Assembly (NCBI GenBank): GCA_948473115.1
Contig: CAOKWI010000053.1
Location: 1 to 32,219, forward strand
Reading direction: 5' to 3'
Length of the DNA stretch: 32,219 bases
DNA from: an uncultured Lachnospiraceae bacterium
GTDB lineage: Bacteria; Bacillota; Clostridia; Lachnospirales; Lachnospiraceae
Of the stretch, positions 23,634 to 31,418 are shown in pieces; position 1 is the stretch's first letter, and every line of letters starts with the position of its first letter. The notes beneath the pieces were generated by a model. That model made no database searches. It was not told the DNA's origin and was given only the letters and a program-made list of their open reading frames with translations. Both the position numbers and the translations under genes were made by a program.

Positions 23634-26315
23634 ATGCTGACAGGAGAAAGATTGACAAAAGAGATACTGACAATGGAAATACCGATGAAAGAAAGGCCGA
23701 CAATGGAAATGCCGATGAAAGAAAGGCCGACAATGGAAATACCGATGAAAATACAAATCAAAAAACTGATTCTGGGTAGAATCCTGGCTCCCGCCCTGCT
23801 CCTTCTCGCAGGAGTGTCCCTCTTTCTGACTGCCTGTGGAAGCGCCTCCACAGACCGGGACGTCCGGAATCGTTCCGTCTCCGGCGCCCTACTTCCGGAA
23901 AGCCCGGAGCCGGATGCGCTCCCCTCGGACAGCCCGACGCAGGACGGGGCTTCCCAGTCCGGCTCCCCCTTCCATTCCGTGCCTTATTTCCGTGACGACA
24001 CGGGAAAGGCCATCCAGTCCCTTGACGGGTATCTGTACGGTTACTGGAACGGACGGCTGTGCAGCTATGATCCGGACACCTTAAAGGAATCCTGCTATTT
24101 CAGCGCCGTTTCCGACCAGTCCGGTCAGTTCTGCATCTATGAGGGCAATCTCTATTTCCTGGAAAGACCCCATACCTCCTCCCTGACCAATGTGGACACC
24201 TGCCTGTACATGGCCAGCCTGGACGGAGGTCAACGGGAACTGCTGACTTCCCAGGTACCCAACAGCACCAACGAAAATTATATTGATTATGATGACTATC
24301 ACATCTATTACCGGATCCACATATATGACGACATCATCTATCTCATCAGCCGCAGCCAGGAGGACAGGGTCTTCTACCGCCTGGACCGGAAACAGGATTC
24401 CGTCACAAGGATCCCCGAGTCCGAGACCCTGTACGGCATGCTGCCGGAGGGATATACAGAACCCTACCGGTACTCCAACCTTCCCTCCCTGCCCTACCAG
24501 ATGCATCACTATGGCTACCTGATCCTGATGGATGAAAACAGAAATCTTGCCGCTTATGATGTGAAAAGCGGCAGATTGGAAAAGATATCCCTGCCCATCG
24601 ACAATATCGCCACAAACAGCGTATTCCTCACGCATGACGCCCTGTACTATGCAGAAAATGTGGATTACAACCAGCCTATGGCCACATGGTACCGCATTTC
24701 CCTGGACGATCTCCAGACAACCGAGGTATGGGGACAGTTTTACAACATGCAATGGGGTGACAGAAACGAAATTTTCTATGATGAATCAGGAGCCTATTTT
24801 GTCAAAAAGAGAGGAGCCTCTGTCTGCCTCTACCAGATTCCCTGGGACGGGGACAATATGATCCTTCTACAGAACCGATACCTGGAAGGAGGCGACGATT
24901 TCCCGGGCCCCGCCTACAATTACGGGACAGCATATGCTGTGGATGGGGGCTACTTTTACTTTAACGACAAAAAAGGCTCCCAGTACTGCGTAATGCGGAC
25001 ACCGCTGCACGGCGCTTCTGTTGAGCCCCAGGTGGTGGCTGCGTATGGGGAGGAATCCACGGAAACGATCTTTGCTTATGACACGCTGGAACATAACTAT
25101 ACCACGAATACTGTCGTGGACGGTGAAATCGAATATATTTCCTGTGAGACCTCCCTTACCAGGCTTCTCCTGACGGAGGACACCAAGGGCAGCCATGCCA
25201 TCAATGCCTACATGGAAAAAGTATATGGAGATATCCGGCAGGAACTGGAGGACTTTGAGGCAGACTGCCTTTCGGACAGTGAAAGCTGGCCTGTTTCCGG
25301 AATCGGCAACTATATGCTGGTGGATGCCGATTCCAGTTATCTGGATGAACATTATGTCGGCATCACCATTTTCACGGAGTCCTATTACGCTTTCGCCGCC
25401 CACCCCAACACATGGTCAGAGGAATATGTCTTTGACCGCCGGACGGGAAAGCGAATCGCCATTACGGATCTTGTGGAAAATCCTGCGGATGAAATCTGTG
25501 AGATCGTCTCCGCTTATGTGGAGACGGATCATCCCGGTTTCCGCCAGGGACTGGACTTCCGCCAGCAGGACTATCGGGACAGCATCCTGGAGGATTTCCG
25601 CTTCTTCCTGACAGAAGAAGGGTTCGGATTCCTCTATAATACCTATGAACTGGGAAGTTATGTGGAGGGACCTGACGATTATATCATCCCCTTCTGGGAA
25701 TTTGACTTAAAACCGGATACGATTACATACTACGAGCCGGAAAAGGTACGCTACCAGTACCATTCCTGGCTGGAAACAAAGGAGCCGCCCCTGCCCGCCT
25801 ATATAGAGGAACTGGGAAATGTGCTGACGACACAACTGAAAGCGGGGACACTGCCCGTCTTTCTGGAAGAGCATGCTTCCGTCTGCAGGGAATTGTCTTT
25901 TGAGGAAAGTCTTGAGAAAACAGCCGCAGACCAGAATGGCGTGCTGAAGCAATTCTACATATCAGGGAAACAGCCCGGCGACGAATGGCTCCTTCTGGAG
26001 GACAGCGAAGACATCTGGATACGGCAATATTGTAAGTCTGAGGATACAGCCTATTGGAAATATTACAGATTTCCCCGCACGGGGGACGGATACCTTGCCG
26101 CCCTGGATGCCATCAGCACCAGTGGAGAATACTTTTTCCTGGACTGGGAGGATACGGCTTACCTGGTGACGGCAGCCCGGAACCGGCAGGGCGACATTAC
26201 CGCCGTTTCCATCCACTGTCTGACGGCCGATTCCGTGTACAACGGCTGGATCCTGGATCTGACGCTGGGGGAAAACGGGGATGTCACCGTGGAATGCCGG
26301 ACCTATTGGATGTGA
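23634..26315 (+). CDS. Large lipoprotein with beta-propeller-like region and RsiV/DUF3298-like domain
   Basis: An 893-residue protein from the first well-supported start (GGGAG 8 bp upstream). Residues 38-68 are a lipoprotein signal peptide: KIQIKK, a hydrophobic stretch and lipobox LTAC (C68). The preceding 37 residues are charged repeats (TMEIPMKERP) and too long for a normal signal peptide, so ATGs at 23703, 23733 or 23745 may be used instead. The first two have AAAGG or similar at good spacing. After a Ser/Pro-rich linker, repeated blades (LDGYLYGYWNGRLCSYDPDTL, EGNLYFLERP, GYLILMDENRNLAAYD) suggest a DUF5050-type propeller. Residues about 560-740 (EEYVFDRRTGKRIAITDLVENP ... FYNTYELGSY-like) match the DUF3298/RsiV fold. 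Predicted extracytoplasmic; function unknown. Confidence 0.8.
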   Translation: MLTGERLTKEILTMEIPMKERPTMEMPMKERPTMEIPMKIQIKKLILGRILAPALLLLAGVSLFLTACGSASTDRDVRNRSVSGALLPESPEPDALPSDSPTQDGASQSGSPFHSVPYFRDDTGKAIQSLDGYLYGYWNGRLCSYDPDTLKESCYFSAVSDQSGQFCIYEGNLYFLERPHTSSLTNVDTCLYMASLDGGQRELLTSQVPNSTNENYIDYDDYHIYYRIHIYDDIIYLISRSQEDRVFYRLDRKQDSVTRIPESETLYGMLPEGYTEPYRYSNLPSLPYQMHHYGYLILMDENRNLAAYDVKSGRLEKISLPIDNIATNSVFLTHDALYYAENVDYNQPMATWYRISLDDLQTTEVWGQFYNMQWGDRNEIFYDESGAYFVKKRGASVCLYQIPWDGDNMILLQNRYLEGGDDFPGPAYNYGTAYAVDGGYFYFNDKKGSQYCVMRTPLHGASVEPQVVAAYGEESTETIFAYDTLEHNYTTNTVVDGEIEYISCETSLTRLLLTEDTKGSHAINAYMEKVYGDIRQELEDFEADCLSDSESWPVSGIGNYMLVDADSSYLDEHYVGITIFTESYYAFAAHPNTWSEEYVFDRRTGKRIAITDLVENPADEICEIVSAYVETDHPGFRQGLDFRQQDYRDSILEDFRFFLTEEGFGFLYNTYELGSYVEGPDDYIIPFWEFDLKPDTITYYEPEKVRYQYHSWLETKEPPLPAYIEELGNVLTTQLKAGTLPVFLEEHASVCRELSFEESLEKTAADQNGVLKQFYISGKQPGDEWLLLEDSEDIWIRQYCKSEDTAYWKYYRFPRTGDGYLAALDAISTSGEYFFLDWEDTAYLVTAARNRQGDITAVSIHCLTADSVYNGWILDLTLGENGDVTVECRTYWM
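23669..23750 (+). repeat. 30-bp in-frame tandem repeat with ribosome binding sites and ATGs
   Basis: Units start at 23669, 23699 and 23729 (last partial, 22 bp). They are nearly identical and encode TMEIPMKERP. Each has two in-frame ATGs, and units one and two carry AAAGG placed 6 bp before the first ATG of the next unit. The array lies at the 5' end of the lipoprotein gene, upstream of its signal peptide. Confidence 0.85.
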
Positions 26316-26333
26316 CAGCTCTTTCGCAAGAAG

Positions 26334-26786
26334 CTATCTTCTGCCAAAGATGCTGCCCATCCTCTCGCTGATCTCCCTGAACTTCTCCACCGCTTCGTTG
26401 AGATTTTTCAGGGACTGGGTGAGTTCCTCCGTGTCCAGTCCTTCCACGGCGGAATTGATGGCGTCCACATCCAGCTTCTCTATGGCGGAGTTGATCGCTT
26501 CCACATCCAGCTGGCTCAGTGACCGTGCCACCTGCTCCCAGTCCACTGTTTCCAGGGATGTATTGATATAGGTCAAGGTCTCGTTCAGGCTCTCCACATC
26601 CAGTTTTGCCATCTTCTCCACCACAGGCTCACAGCTTTGTGCCAGCCCTCGTACCCTGCAGAACAGAAAGATTCCTCCTGCCAACAGACAGAGTGTCAGG
26701 ATGGAAGAGACCACGCAGAGGATCTGCGTGAATTTCAGCTGCTTCATCAGTTGATGTACTACGGGGTCTGTTGCAATATTCTCCAT
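26334..26786 (-). CDS. Single-pass membrane protein with 12-residue repeats, predicted coiled coil
   Basis: A 150-residue protein. One transmembrane segment lies at about 20-42 (ILCVVSSILTLCLLAGGIFLF). A helical tail follows with four degenerate 12-residue units: KLDVESLNETLT, QLDVEAINSAIE, KLDVDAINSAVE and GLDTEELTQSLK. No family with a known role is recognised; it could be a scaffold or pore-lining helix. AAAGGAG lies 6 bp before the ATG at 26786. It converges on the lipoprotein gene with 18 bp between the stops. The unit length of 12 is odd for a regular coiled coil (7 or 11). Confidence 0.75.
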   Translation of the reverse strand: MENIATDPVVHQLMKQLKFTQILCVVSSILTLCLLAGGIFLFCRVRGLAQSCEPVVEKMAKLDVESLNETLTYINTSLETVDWEQVARSLSQLDVEAINSAIEKLDVDAINSAVEGLDTEELTQSLKNLNEAVEKFREISERMGSIFGRR

Positions 26787-26818
26787 TGATTGCTCCTTTC
26801 TCGAAACCCTTATTTTTC

Positions 26819-26850
26819 TTAACAGTTCAGACAAGGTACTGAACTGTTGC
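26819..26850. mobile_element. 32-bp minimal copy of the GTAACAGTTCAG element with near-perfect 8-bp target repeat
   Basis: AACAGTTCAG and CTGAACTGTT form 10-bp perfect inverted ends separated by 8 bp. Flanking octamers are TATTTTTC (26811-26818) and CATTTTTC (26851-26858), 7 of 8 identical. The core is nearly identical to the 32-bp copy at 30450-30481. It lies just upstream of the coiled-coil gene's ribosome binding site. Confidence 0.65.
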
Positions 26851-26866
26851 CATTTTTCTTAACAGA

Positions 26867-26894
26867 AAAGAGCAGCGTCATTCAACTGCTCTTT
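26867..26894 (-). terminator. Probable terminator of the isomerase-like gene
   Basis: AAAGAGCAG and CTGCTCTTT pair around a 10-nt loop. On the minus strand TTTTCTGTT follows. It lies about 66 bp after the stop at 26961. Confidence 0.6.
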
Positions 26895-26960
26895 CCGTAT
26901 TGTCCGCCCTGTTCGGAATCTTCAAGAAATCACCTGCGATTTCTTTCAGCTTCCTAAATC

Positions 26961-28379
26961 TTATCTGGTGACTACCTCCACCTGGACATTGAAGATCTTC
27001 GCAACCTTCAGGATCGTATCAATGTGCCTGCCGGTGGCAGCCGCAAAGTGATGGGTGGGGCCGCATTCGCTCCAGCGGTTTACAAATTCCCTTGCGCCAC
27101 AGGTAAAGCGTGTCCTCATATTGGTATCCCCGAAGGAAAGAATCGGTCCCTCCTCGTTGATCCCTTCCGCGGCAATGAACTTAAAGTGTCCATCCCCATC
27201 CTGTGTGATCGCAAGATAAGTCACAGGACCTGTATAAGGGTAGAACTGCGTCAGATAACCGCCGCCTGTCTTTCCGTGGAACACTTCCACAATCTTCATG
27301 GTCGGCTTCCTGTCGGATATATCCGCGTCACCGGAACCGCTGTGCCCGATGATGGCGATATCCTCATTAAAGTCTATGGAATACATTTCCGCAAGCTGGC
27401 CTGTCCCTGAGATGGTCTTCAGGATGCTCATTGCCATGGCAACCTTCATATCGCCTTCCACCGCACAGGCAACTCCCTGCTTGATCAGCATGGAAAAGGC
27501 CGGAATCAGCATACTGTCAAGAACGCCCGCCTGTCCCTTTGCGAAACCGTCATAGTGGGAGGCGATCAGACCCAGCTTCTCATCCTCGCACCACTTTTCG
27601 AAAGCGACTACGTACTTCGCCATATCCCATACCTTCTCGATGGTTCCGCCGCCTTCTATGTCAAATGTATCCAGGATCTCCTGTGCTTTTCCGCGGATCG
27701 CTTCCTCGTCCGTTATATTGTCCGCGATGACCCACATCTTCTCCCAGTCAAACTGCTTGGTATATAAGTTCATTCTCCTGTACAGATTGGATTCGTCAAT
27801 ATAGAGATCCATCATGCCGGGATAAGGCCGCCCGATCTGCGCGATGTTGGTGTCCCTGAACCTTCTCCTGGTCTGGGCTGCGCGGCACCAGTCCTCAATC
27901 TGAGCCTGCACGCCGGGGTCTCCGCCCTCCACAACGCCGGTGATCACCGCATGTCTCTTGTCATACCGCTCCAGGTCAGCCACCATCTCGCCGACAGCGC
28001 CACAGGCATAGCCTTCACCCAGCCATGACGCGATATCCGTATGGTCATAATCCAGCGCCTTCAGCTTCTGGATATTGACGAGAACTACCGGAACATCCAG
28101 ATCCTTCACGGCAGGAAGCATATTGTAGGATGTGGCATATGTAAGCAGCTGCAAAAATACCAGGTCTACATCCGCGGCACGGAATAAATCCCCCGCAGCC
28201 TGGGACTGTTCTTTTGTCGTCACCATGCCGCCGTCAATGATTTCCACCGTGTCGGGAAGCGTCTTCTTAAACGCCTCATACTGGCTTTCGAACTCAGGCA
28301 CCAGCTGCGGGAACTGCGGCAGATATGCGCCCAGTGCAATCGAAAAAACACCCACCTTTGCTTTTGTCTTGACTAACAT
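26961..28379 (-). CDS. L-arabinose/L-fucose isomerase family protein
   Basis: A 472-residue enzyme of the AraA/FucI structural family, which interconverts aldoses and ketoses using Mn2+. Matching segments are VGVFSIALGAYLPQFP, FLQLLTYATSYNMLP, VPVVLVNIQKLKALDYDHT, GYACGAVGEMVADL, LIASHYDGFAKGQAG, GVACAVEGDMKVAMAM, IIGHSGSGDADI and a C-terminal GPTHHFAAATGRH that supplies metal-binding histidines. It differs enough from standard AraA that the sugar is not assignable, so I give no symbol. AAGGGAG lies 6 bp before the ATG at 28379. It has its own promoter (28440-28468) and terminator, and appears monocistronic. No kinase, epimerase or sugar transporter is adjacent. Confidence 0.85.
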   Translation of the reverse strand: MLVKTKAKVGVFSIALGAYLPQFPQLVPEFESQYEAFKKTLPDTVEIIDGGMVTTKEQSQAAGDLFRAADVDLVFLQLLTYATSYNMLPAVKDLDVPVVLVNIQKLKALDYDHTDIASWLGEGYACGAVGEMVADLERYDKRHAVITGVVEGGDPGVQAQIEDWCRAAQTRRRFRDTNIAQIGRPYPGMMDLYIDESNLYRRMNLYTKQFDWEKMWVIADNITDEEAIRGKAQEILDTFDIEGGGTIEKVWDMAKYVVAFEKWCEDEKLGLIASHYDGFAKGQAGVLDSMLIPAFSMLIKQGVACAVEGDMKVAMAMSILKTISGTGQLAEMYSIDFNEDIAIIGHSGSGDADISDRKPTMKIVEVFHGKTGGGYLTQFYPYTGPVTYLAITQDGDGHFKFIAAEGINEEGPILSFGDTNMRTRFTCGAREFVNRWSECGPTHHFAAATGRHIDTILKVAKIFNVQVEVVTR

Positions 28380-28439
28380 CTTAATCTCCCTTCTGCCGAC
28401 CGATGACCGGCATAAAATTTCATGAGCATTCACATTCCT

Positions 28440-28468
28440 ATTATAAGCGTTGTCCGCCGCAAAAACAA
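28440..28468 (-). promoter_or_regulatory. Promoter of the isomerase-like gene
   Basis: On the minus strand TTGTTT (28463-28468), a 17-bp spacer and a perfect TATAAT (28440-28445). The leader is about 55 bases long. Confidence 0.7.
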
Positions 28469-28493
28469 GAGGTCAATACATATTTGGCGTGAG

Positions 28494-28505
28494 CCGAACT
28501 GTTAC
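28494..28505 (-). repeat. Solo end of a GTAACAGTTCAG element
   Basis: The minus strand reads GTAACAGTTCGGCTC, matching the left end GTAACAGTTCAGCTC found in the 58-451 element with one change. No partner end is visible. It lies 25 bp upstream of the isomerase -35 box. Confidence 0.45.
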
Positions 28506-28521
28506 CACAGTATCTATCTGG

Positions 28522-28546
28522 GGGAACGCCTTCATCAGCGTTTCCC
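28522..28546 (-). terminator. Hairpin at the end of the permease gene
   Basis: GGGAACGC and GCGTTTCCC pair with one bulged base around an 8-nt loop, touching the TAG stop of the permease. There is no T-tract, so it may stabilise the 3' end rather than terminate. Confidence 0.4.
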
Positions 28547-29733
28547 TAACGCCATACGGCATAAGCCAGCACGAGAACCGCCAGAAAGAACAGATTTCCA
28601 ACCGTGAAAAGCATGATATACCTGCCCTTACGGCTGCCTGCCTCCCTGGTCACATACTTGTACGAGATCAGACTTGCCATGGACGCGATCAGTGTCCCAA
28701 GTCCCCCCAGATTTGTGCCAATGATCAAACCCGCAAAGTCCTCTGTAAAGCCTGACAGAAGCAGCGCCGCCGGCACATTGCTGATGACCTGGCTCACAAG
28801 GATGGCCGTATAAACCTCCCTCCCGGCGATGATGCCCTGCAGAAAATGCCGGAAAACAGGAATCCTTCCCACATTCCCCACAAAAACAAAGAAACCTGTG
28901 AACGTCAGGAGCAGAGAATAATCCACTCCCTTAAACACCTGTCTGTCCGTCAGGAACACCATAATGCCCACGGCCAAAAGAGCCGCCTGCCATGGCAGAA
29001 TACGCCCTACGGCAAGCAGGCAGAGCAAAAACAGCGCGAGGTAGACCATGAGGGGGTAACCTGCTCCCCTTTTATGCGAAATTTTTTCTTCCGCCAGCCC
29101 TTCTTCCGCCGGCATTTCTTCTGCCGTCTCTTCTCCCGCCGTCACACTGCCGGACTCCGGGATCTGCGGGCAAGCCCTGCCCTGTATCAGGCTCCAGCCC
29201 ACCAGCAGCGCCAGTGACAGAAGCGTGTACGGCAGCGTCAGCACAAGGAACCCGCCCACAGAGAGTCCCGCCTTTCCGTAGAGATACAGATTCTGCGGAT
29301 TTCCCACCGGAGTCAGCATGCTTCCGAGATTCGCCGCAATCGTCTGCATCACCACCACCGGCAGAACCAGCCTGTCCTTCTGTTCCTCGCCGAGCATACG
29401 CAATACGATAAAGGTGAAGGGCACAAACGTGATGAGCGCAACGTCATTGGTAATCAGCATACCGGAAAAAAAGCACAGCAGCACCAGCGTCAGGATCAGC
29501 CCCCGCCCGCTTCTCACATGGCGCAGAAGTCCCTTTGCGATCCGGCCGAACACCCCGAGCTTCTGCAGGCCCGCCATGACACTCATAAGGCAGAACAGGA
29601 TTGCAAGCGTCCTGAAGTCAATATAGCCCCAATATTCTTTGTCCGGCGGCACAAAGAGCATGGATACCGCCGCCAGTATAAGGGAAACGCACAACACGGC
29701 CTCTCTTTTGAAAAAAGCAAAAATCCTGTTCAT
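28546..29733 (-). CDS. ArsB/NhaD/SLC13-type permease (ion transporter superfamily)
   Basis: A 395-residue membrane protein with about ten transmembrane segments. Signature regions are FRTLAILFCLMSVMAGLQKLGVF, SGMLITNDVALITFVPFTFIVL and GSMLTPVGNPQNLYLYGKAG in the first half, and QVISNVPAALLLSGFTEDFAGLIIGTNLGGLGTLIASMASLISY in the second. These are the two conserved hairpin/NP motifs of the ion transporter superfamily (arsenite, Na+/H+, citrate and dicarboxylate carriers). An acidic cytosolic loop (about 195-225, rich in EE/AEE) separates the halves. The substrate is undetermined; no ars genes are nearby. The ATG follows GAGG closely. It is 37 bp downstream of the acetyltransferase gene, so probably cotranscribed. 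Confidence 0.87.
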   Translation of the reverse strand: MNRIFAFFKREAVLCVSLILAAVSMLFVPPDKEYWGYIDFRTLAILFCLMSVMAGLQKLGVFGRIAKGLLRHVRSGRGLILTLVLLCFFSGMLITNDVALITFVPFTFIVLRMLGEEQKDRLVLPVVVMQTIAANLGSMLTPVGNPQNLYLYGKAGLSVGGFLVLTLPYTLLSLALLVGWSLIQGRACPQIPESGSVTAGEETAEEMPAEEGLAEEKISHKRGAGYPLMVYLALFLLCLLAVGRILPWQAALLAVGIMVFLTDRQVFKGVDYSLLLTFTGFFVFVGNVGRIPVFRHFLQGIIAGREVYTAILVSQVISNVPAALLLSGFTEDFAGLIIGTNLGGLGTLIASMASLISYKYVTREAGSRKGRYIMLFTVGNLFFLAVLVLAYAVWR

Positions 29734-29770
29734 TATCCTCAGCCTTTCCGATGCTCTTATATCCGGAACC

Positions 29771-30334
29771 TCAATCCTTTTTCATTGTCCAATATCCGTC
29801 GTAGGCGTACCCTGTTTTCCCTGTCAGAAGAGCATCGGACTTCACAAAGCCCGCCCTCCGGACTGCGTTCATTCTCTCCACCGCATATATTGGAACCTTC
29901 GTAATGATTCCGTCACATCCCAGCATCTCATAAATGTGAGGGGCTATCAGCGTTACAATGTCATACAGCATGTCTTCCCTCTCATAGTCGCTCCTTACGT
30001 CAACCCGTAAAATACCCATATGGTTAAACGCATCTTCGGAAACCCGCAAACACAGCTCTATCGTTCCAATCACTCCCGACGCGGCTTTATCTACAATGGA
30101 AAGCCTGACAAACCAGCCGTTTTTATAGGACCAGTCCCAAAACGCAAGCGCCTTGGCCATCCTCTCTCTTGTTGCATAATAGAAATTGTCTCCGTCACAG
30201 TTATCACTGTTAAAAAACGGCAGGGCATTCTTGTCGCTGTAAACCCGCAACAAATCGTCACAATCTTCCATCTCAACCATTCTCAATAAAAATTGCCCGT
30301 TTTCCAGCGCAGGGCATGTCTCATAAATGTTCAT
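29771..30334 (-). CDS. GNAT-family N-acetyltransferase
   Basis: A 187-residue acetyltransferase of the RimJ/RimL-like type. It begins with the usual strand and acidic helix (FLLRMVEMEDCDDLLRVYSD), followed by WFVRLSIVDKAASGVIGTIELCL, then LRVDVRSDYEREDMLYDIV in place of a classical R/QxxGxG acetyl-CoA loop, and YAVERMNAVRRAGFVKSD near the end. The acetyl-CoA loop is degenerate, so activity should not be assumed. GAGGAG lies about 9 bp before the ATG. It heads a two-gene unit with the permease. Confidence 0.82.
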   Translation of the reverse strand: MNIYETCPALENGQFLLRMVEMEDCDDLLRVYSDKNALPFFNSDNCDGDNFYYATRERMAKALAFWDWSYKNGWFVRLSIVDKAASGVIGTIELCLRVSEDAFNHMGILRVDVRSDYEREDMLYDIVTLIAPHIYEMLGCDGIITKVPIYAVERMNAVRRAGFVKSDALLTGKTGYAYDGYWTMKKD

Positions 30335-30449
30335 ATGCGTGTCTCCTCAGCTTCCTTTTTTGTCCGGTTCCTTGTCTTCACCAGCATAACACATTCCTCC
30401 CCGAATTGCCATATGGATAGAAAAAAACATGGCCATATGGTAAAATAGC

Positions 30450-30481
30450 CGTAACAGTTCAGACAGGGCACTGAGCTGTTA
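30450..30481. mobile_element. 32-bp minimal GTAACAGTTCAG element with near-perfect 8-bp target repeat
   Basis: GTAACAGTTCAG (30450-30461) and CTGAGCTGTTAC (30470-30481) form 12-bp inverted ends with one mismatch, only 8 bp apart. Flanks are AAATAGCC (30442-30449) and AAATAACC (30482-30489), 7 of 8 identical. It lies between the divergent acetyltransferase and sigma-factor genes. Confidence 0.7.
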
Positions 30482-30499
30482 CAAATAACCAATATATTT

Positions 30500-30525
30500 T
30501 TGTCACAAAGTCCCAAGAGGCTTGT
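30500..30525 (+). promoter_or_regulatory. ECF-type promoter, probable autoregulation of the sigma factor
   Basis: TGTCACA (30500-30506), 15 bp, then TGTC (30522-30525). This resembles TGTCACA-N16-CGTC promoters recognised by some ECF sigma factors (ECF41-type, family knowledge). It lies 26 bp before the sigma-factor start codon, so self-regulation is plausible. Confidence 0.45.
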
Positions 30526-30550
30526 CTAATTTAACAGGAGGTAACATTCT

Positions 30551-31159
30551 ATGAATAGAAAAACAAATGAGGAACTAATGGCTTTCGTCGAGAAAGCCAC
30601 GGCAGGGGATAAAAGCGCCCTCGAAACGCTTATTGTAAGCGTGCAGGATATCGTATTCAACCTATCCCTGCGAATGCTTGGCACATTTGCGGACGCGGAG
30701 GATGCCACGCAGGACATCCTGCTGAAAATGATTACGCATCTTTCTTCTTTCAGAGGCGACAGTTCCTTTACAACCTGGGTATTCCGCATTGCGGCTAATC
30801 ATCTGAAAAATTATAAAAAGCATATGTTCGCCCACTATCCGTTGAGTTTCGAATATTATGGGAATGACATCCAAAACGGAAAAGCACAGGATGTGCCGGA
30901 TCTAACCCAGAATGTGGAAAAGGATCTATTGGCAGAAGAGCTGAAAATGTCCTGTACCAATGTGATGCTGCAATGCCTTGATATGGAGAGCAGGTGCATT
31001 TTCATTTTGGGCACCATGTTCAGGGTTGACAGCCGGATCGCCGGGGATATTCTGGACATGACTCCGGAAGCGTATCGCCAGAAGCTTTCCCGGATACGAA
31101 AAAAAAATGGCCGGTTTCTTAAGCGAATACTGCGGAGAATATGGCAGCGGCAGATGTAA
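30551..31159 (+). CDS. ECF-type RNA polymerase sigma factor, C-terminal tail lost by frameshift at A9
   Basis: A 202-residue sigma-70 family protein. Region 2 is VFNLSLRMLGTFADAEDATQDILLKMITHLSSFRGDSSFTTWVFRIAANHL. Region 4 is LQCLDMESRCIFILGTMFRVDSRIAGDILDMTPEAYRQKLSRIRKK. After RIRKK the frame runs through nine A (31099-31107) into a basic tail (FLKRILRRIWQRQM) that does not look native. One base fewer would give RKKMAGFLSEYCGEYGSG and continue into the Cys-rich tail I associate with this sigma group. AGGAGG lies 9 bp before the ATG. Regions 2 and 4 are complete, so the truncated product may still bind RNA polymerase. Confidence 0.85.
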   Translation: MNRKTNEELMAFVEKATAGDKSALETLIVSVQDIVFNLSLRMLGTFADAEDATQDILLKMITHLSSFRGDSSFTTWVFRIAANHLKNYKKHMFAHYPLSFEYYGNDIQNGKAQDVPDLTQNVEKDLLAEELKMSCTNVMLQCLDMESRCIFILGTMFRVDSRIAGDILDMTPEAYRQKLSRIRKKNGRFLKRILRRIWQRQM

Positions 31160-31403
31160 ATGCAGGGACAGAGTGAATTATGCCATACAGAGCCACCGAC
31201 TGAACCCGCTGCAGCTGGATTATGTGAAAGCCGAGGAAATCCCCGTCCAGACCATGATAGACGTGAAAAATGCCATGGAAGACATCGACAATTTGTCACA
31301 GGACTTTTCGTTCTGTAAGCCCTACCGGTCCCCCGAGCACGTGAAGCGTCTGATACAGGAATTTTTAGATTCCACGCAGCTTTCTATTATTCAGAAATCA
31401 TAA
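31107..31403 (+). pseudogene. Displaced C-terminal tail of the sigma factor (+1 frame)
   Basis: A 98-codon frame that continues the sigma factor in another frame: MAGFLSEYCGEYGSGRCKCRDR, then VNYAIQSHRLNPLQLDY, then an acidic helical end. The CGEYGSGRCKC cluster and the NYAI...HRLNP segment are, from memory, characteristic of the full-length sigma factors of this type. There is no ribosome binding site before 31107, so independent translation is unlikely. It is expressed only if slippage at the A9 tract, or a reversion to A8, restores the frame. It may otherwise be a disabled gene end or a sequencing error. Confidence 0.75.
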
Positions 31404-31418
31404 AGGAGTTGACAGCTT

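Noticed and set aside
26961..28379. Naming the gene araA or fucI
   Set aside because: The family is clear but the sequence is divergent and there are no pathway neighbours, so the sugar cannot be assigned.
28380..28440. Riboswitch or attenuator in the leader of the isomerase-like gene
   Set aside because: The leader is only about 55 bases, with a small GCCG/CGGC palindrome and no recognisable aptamer.
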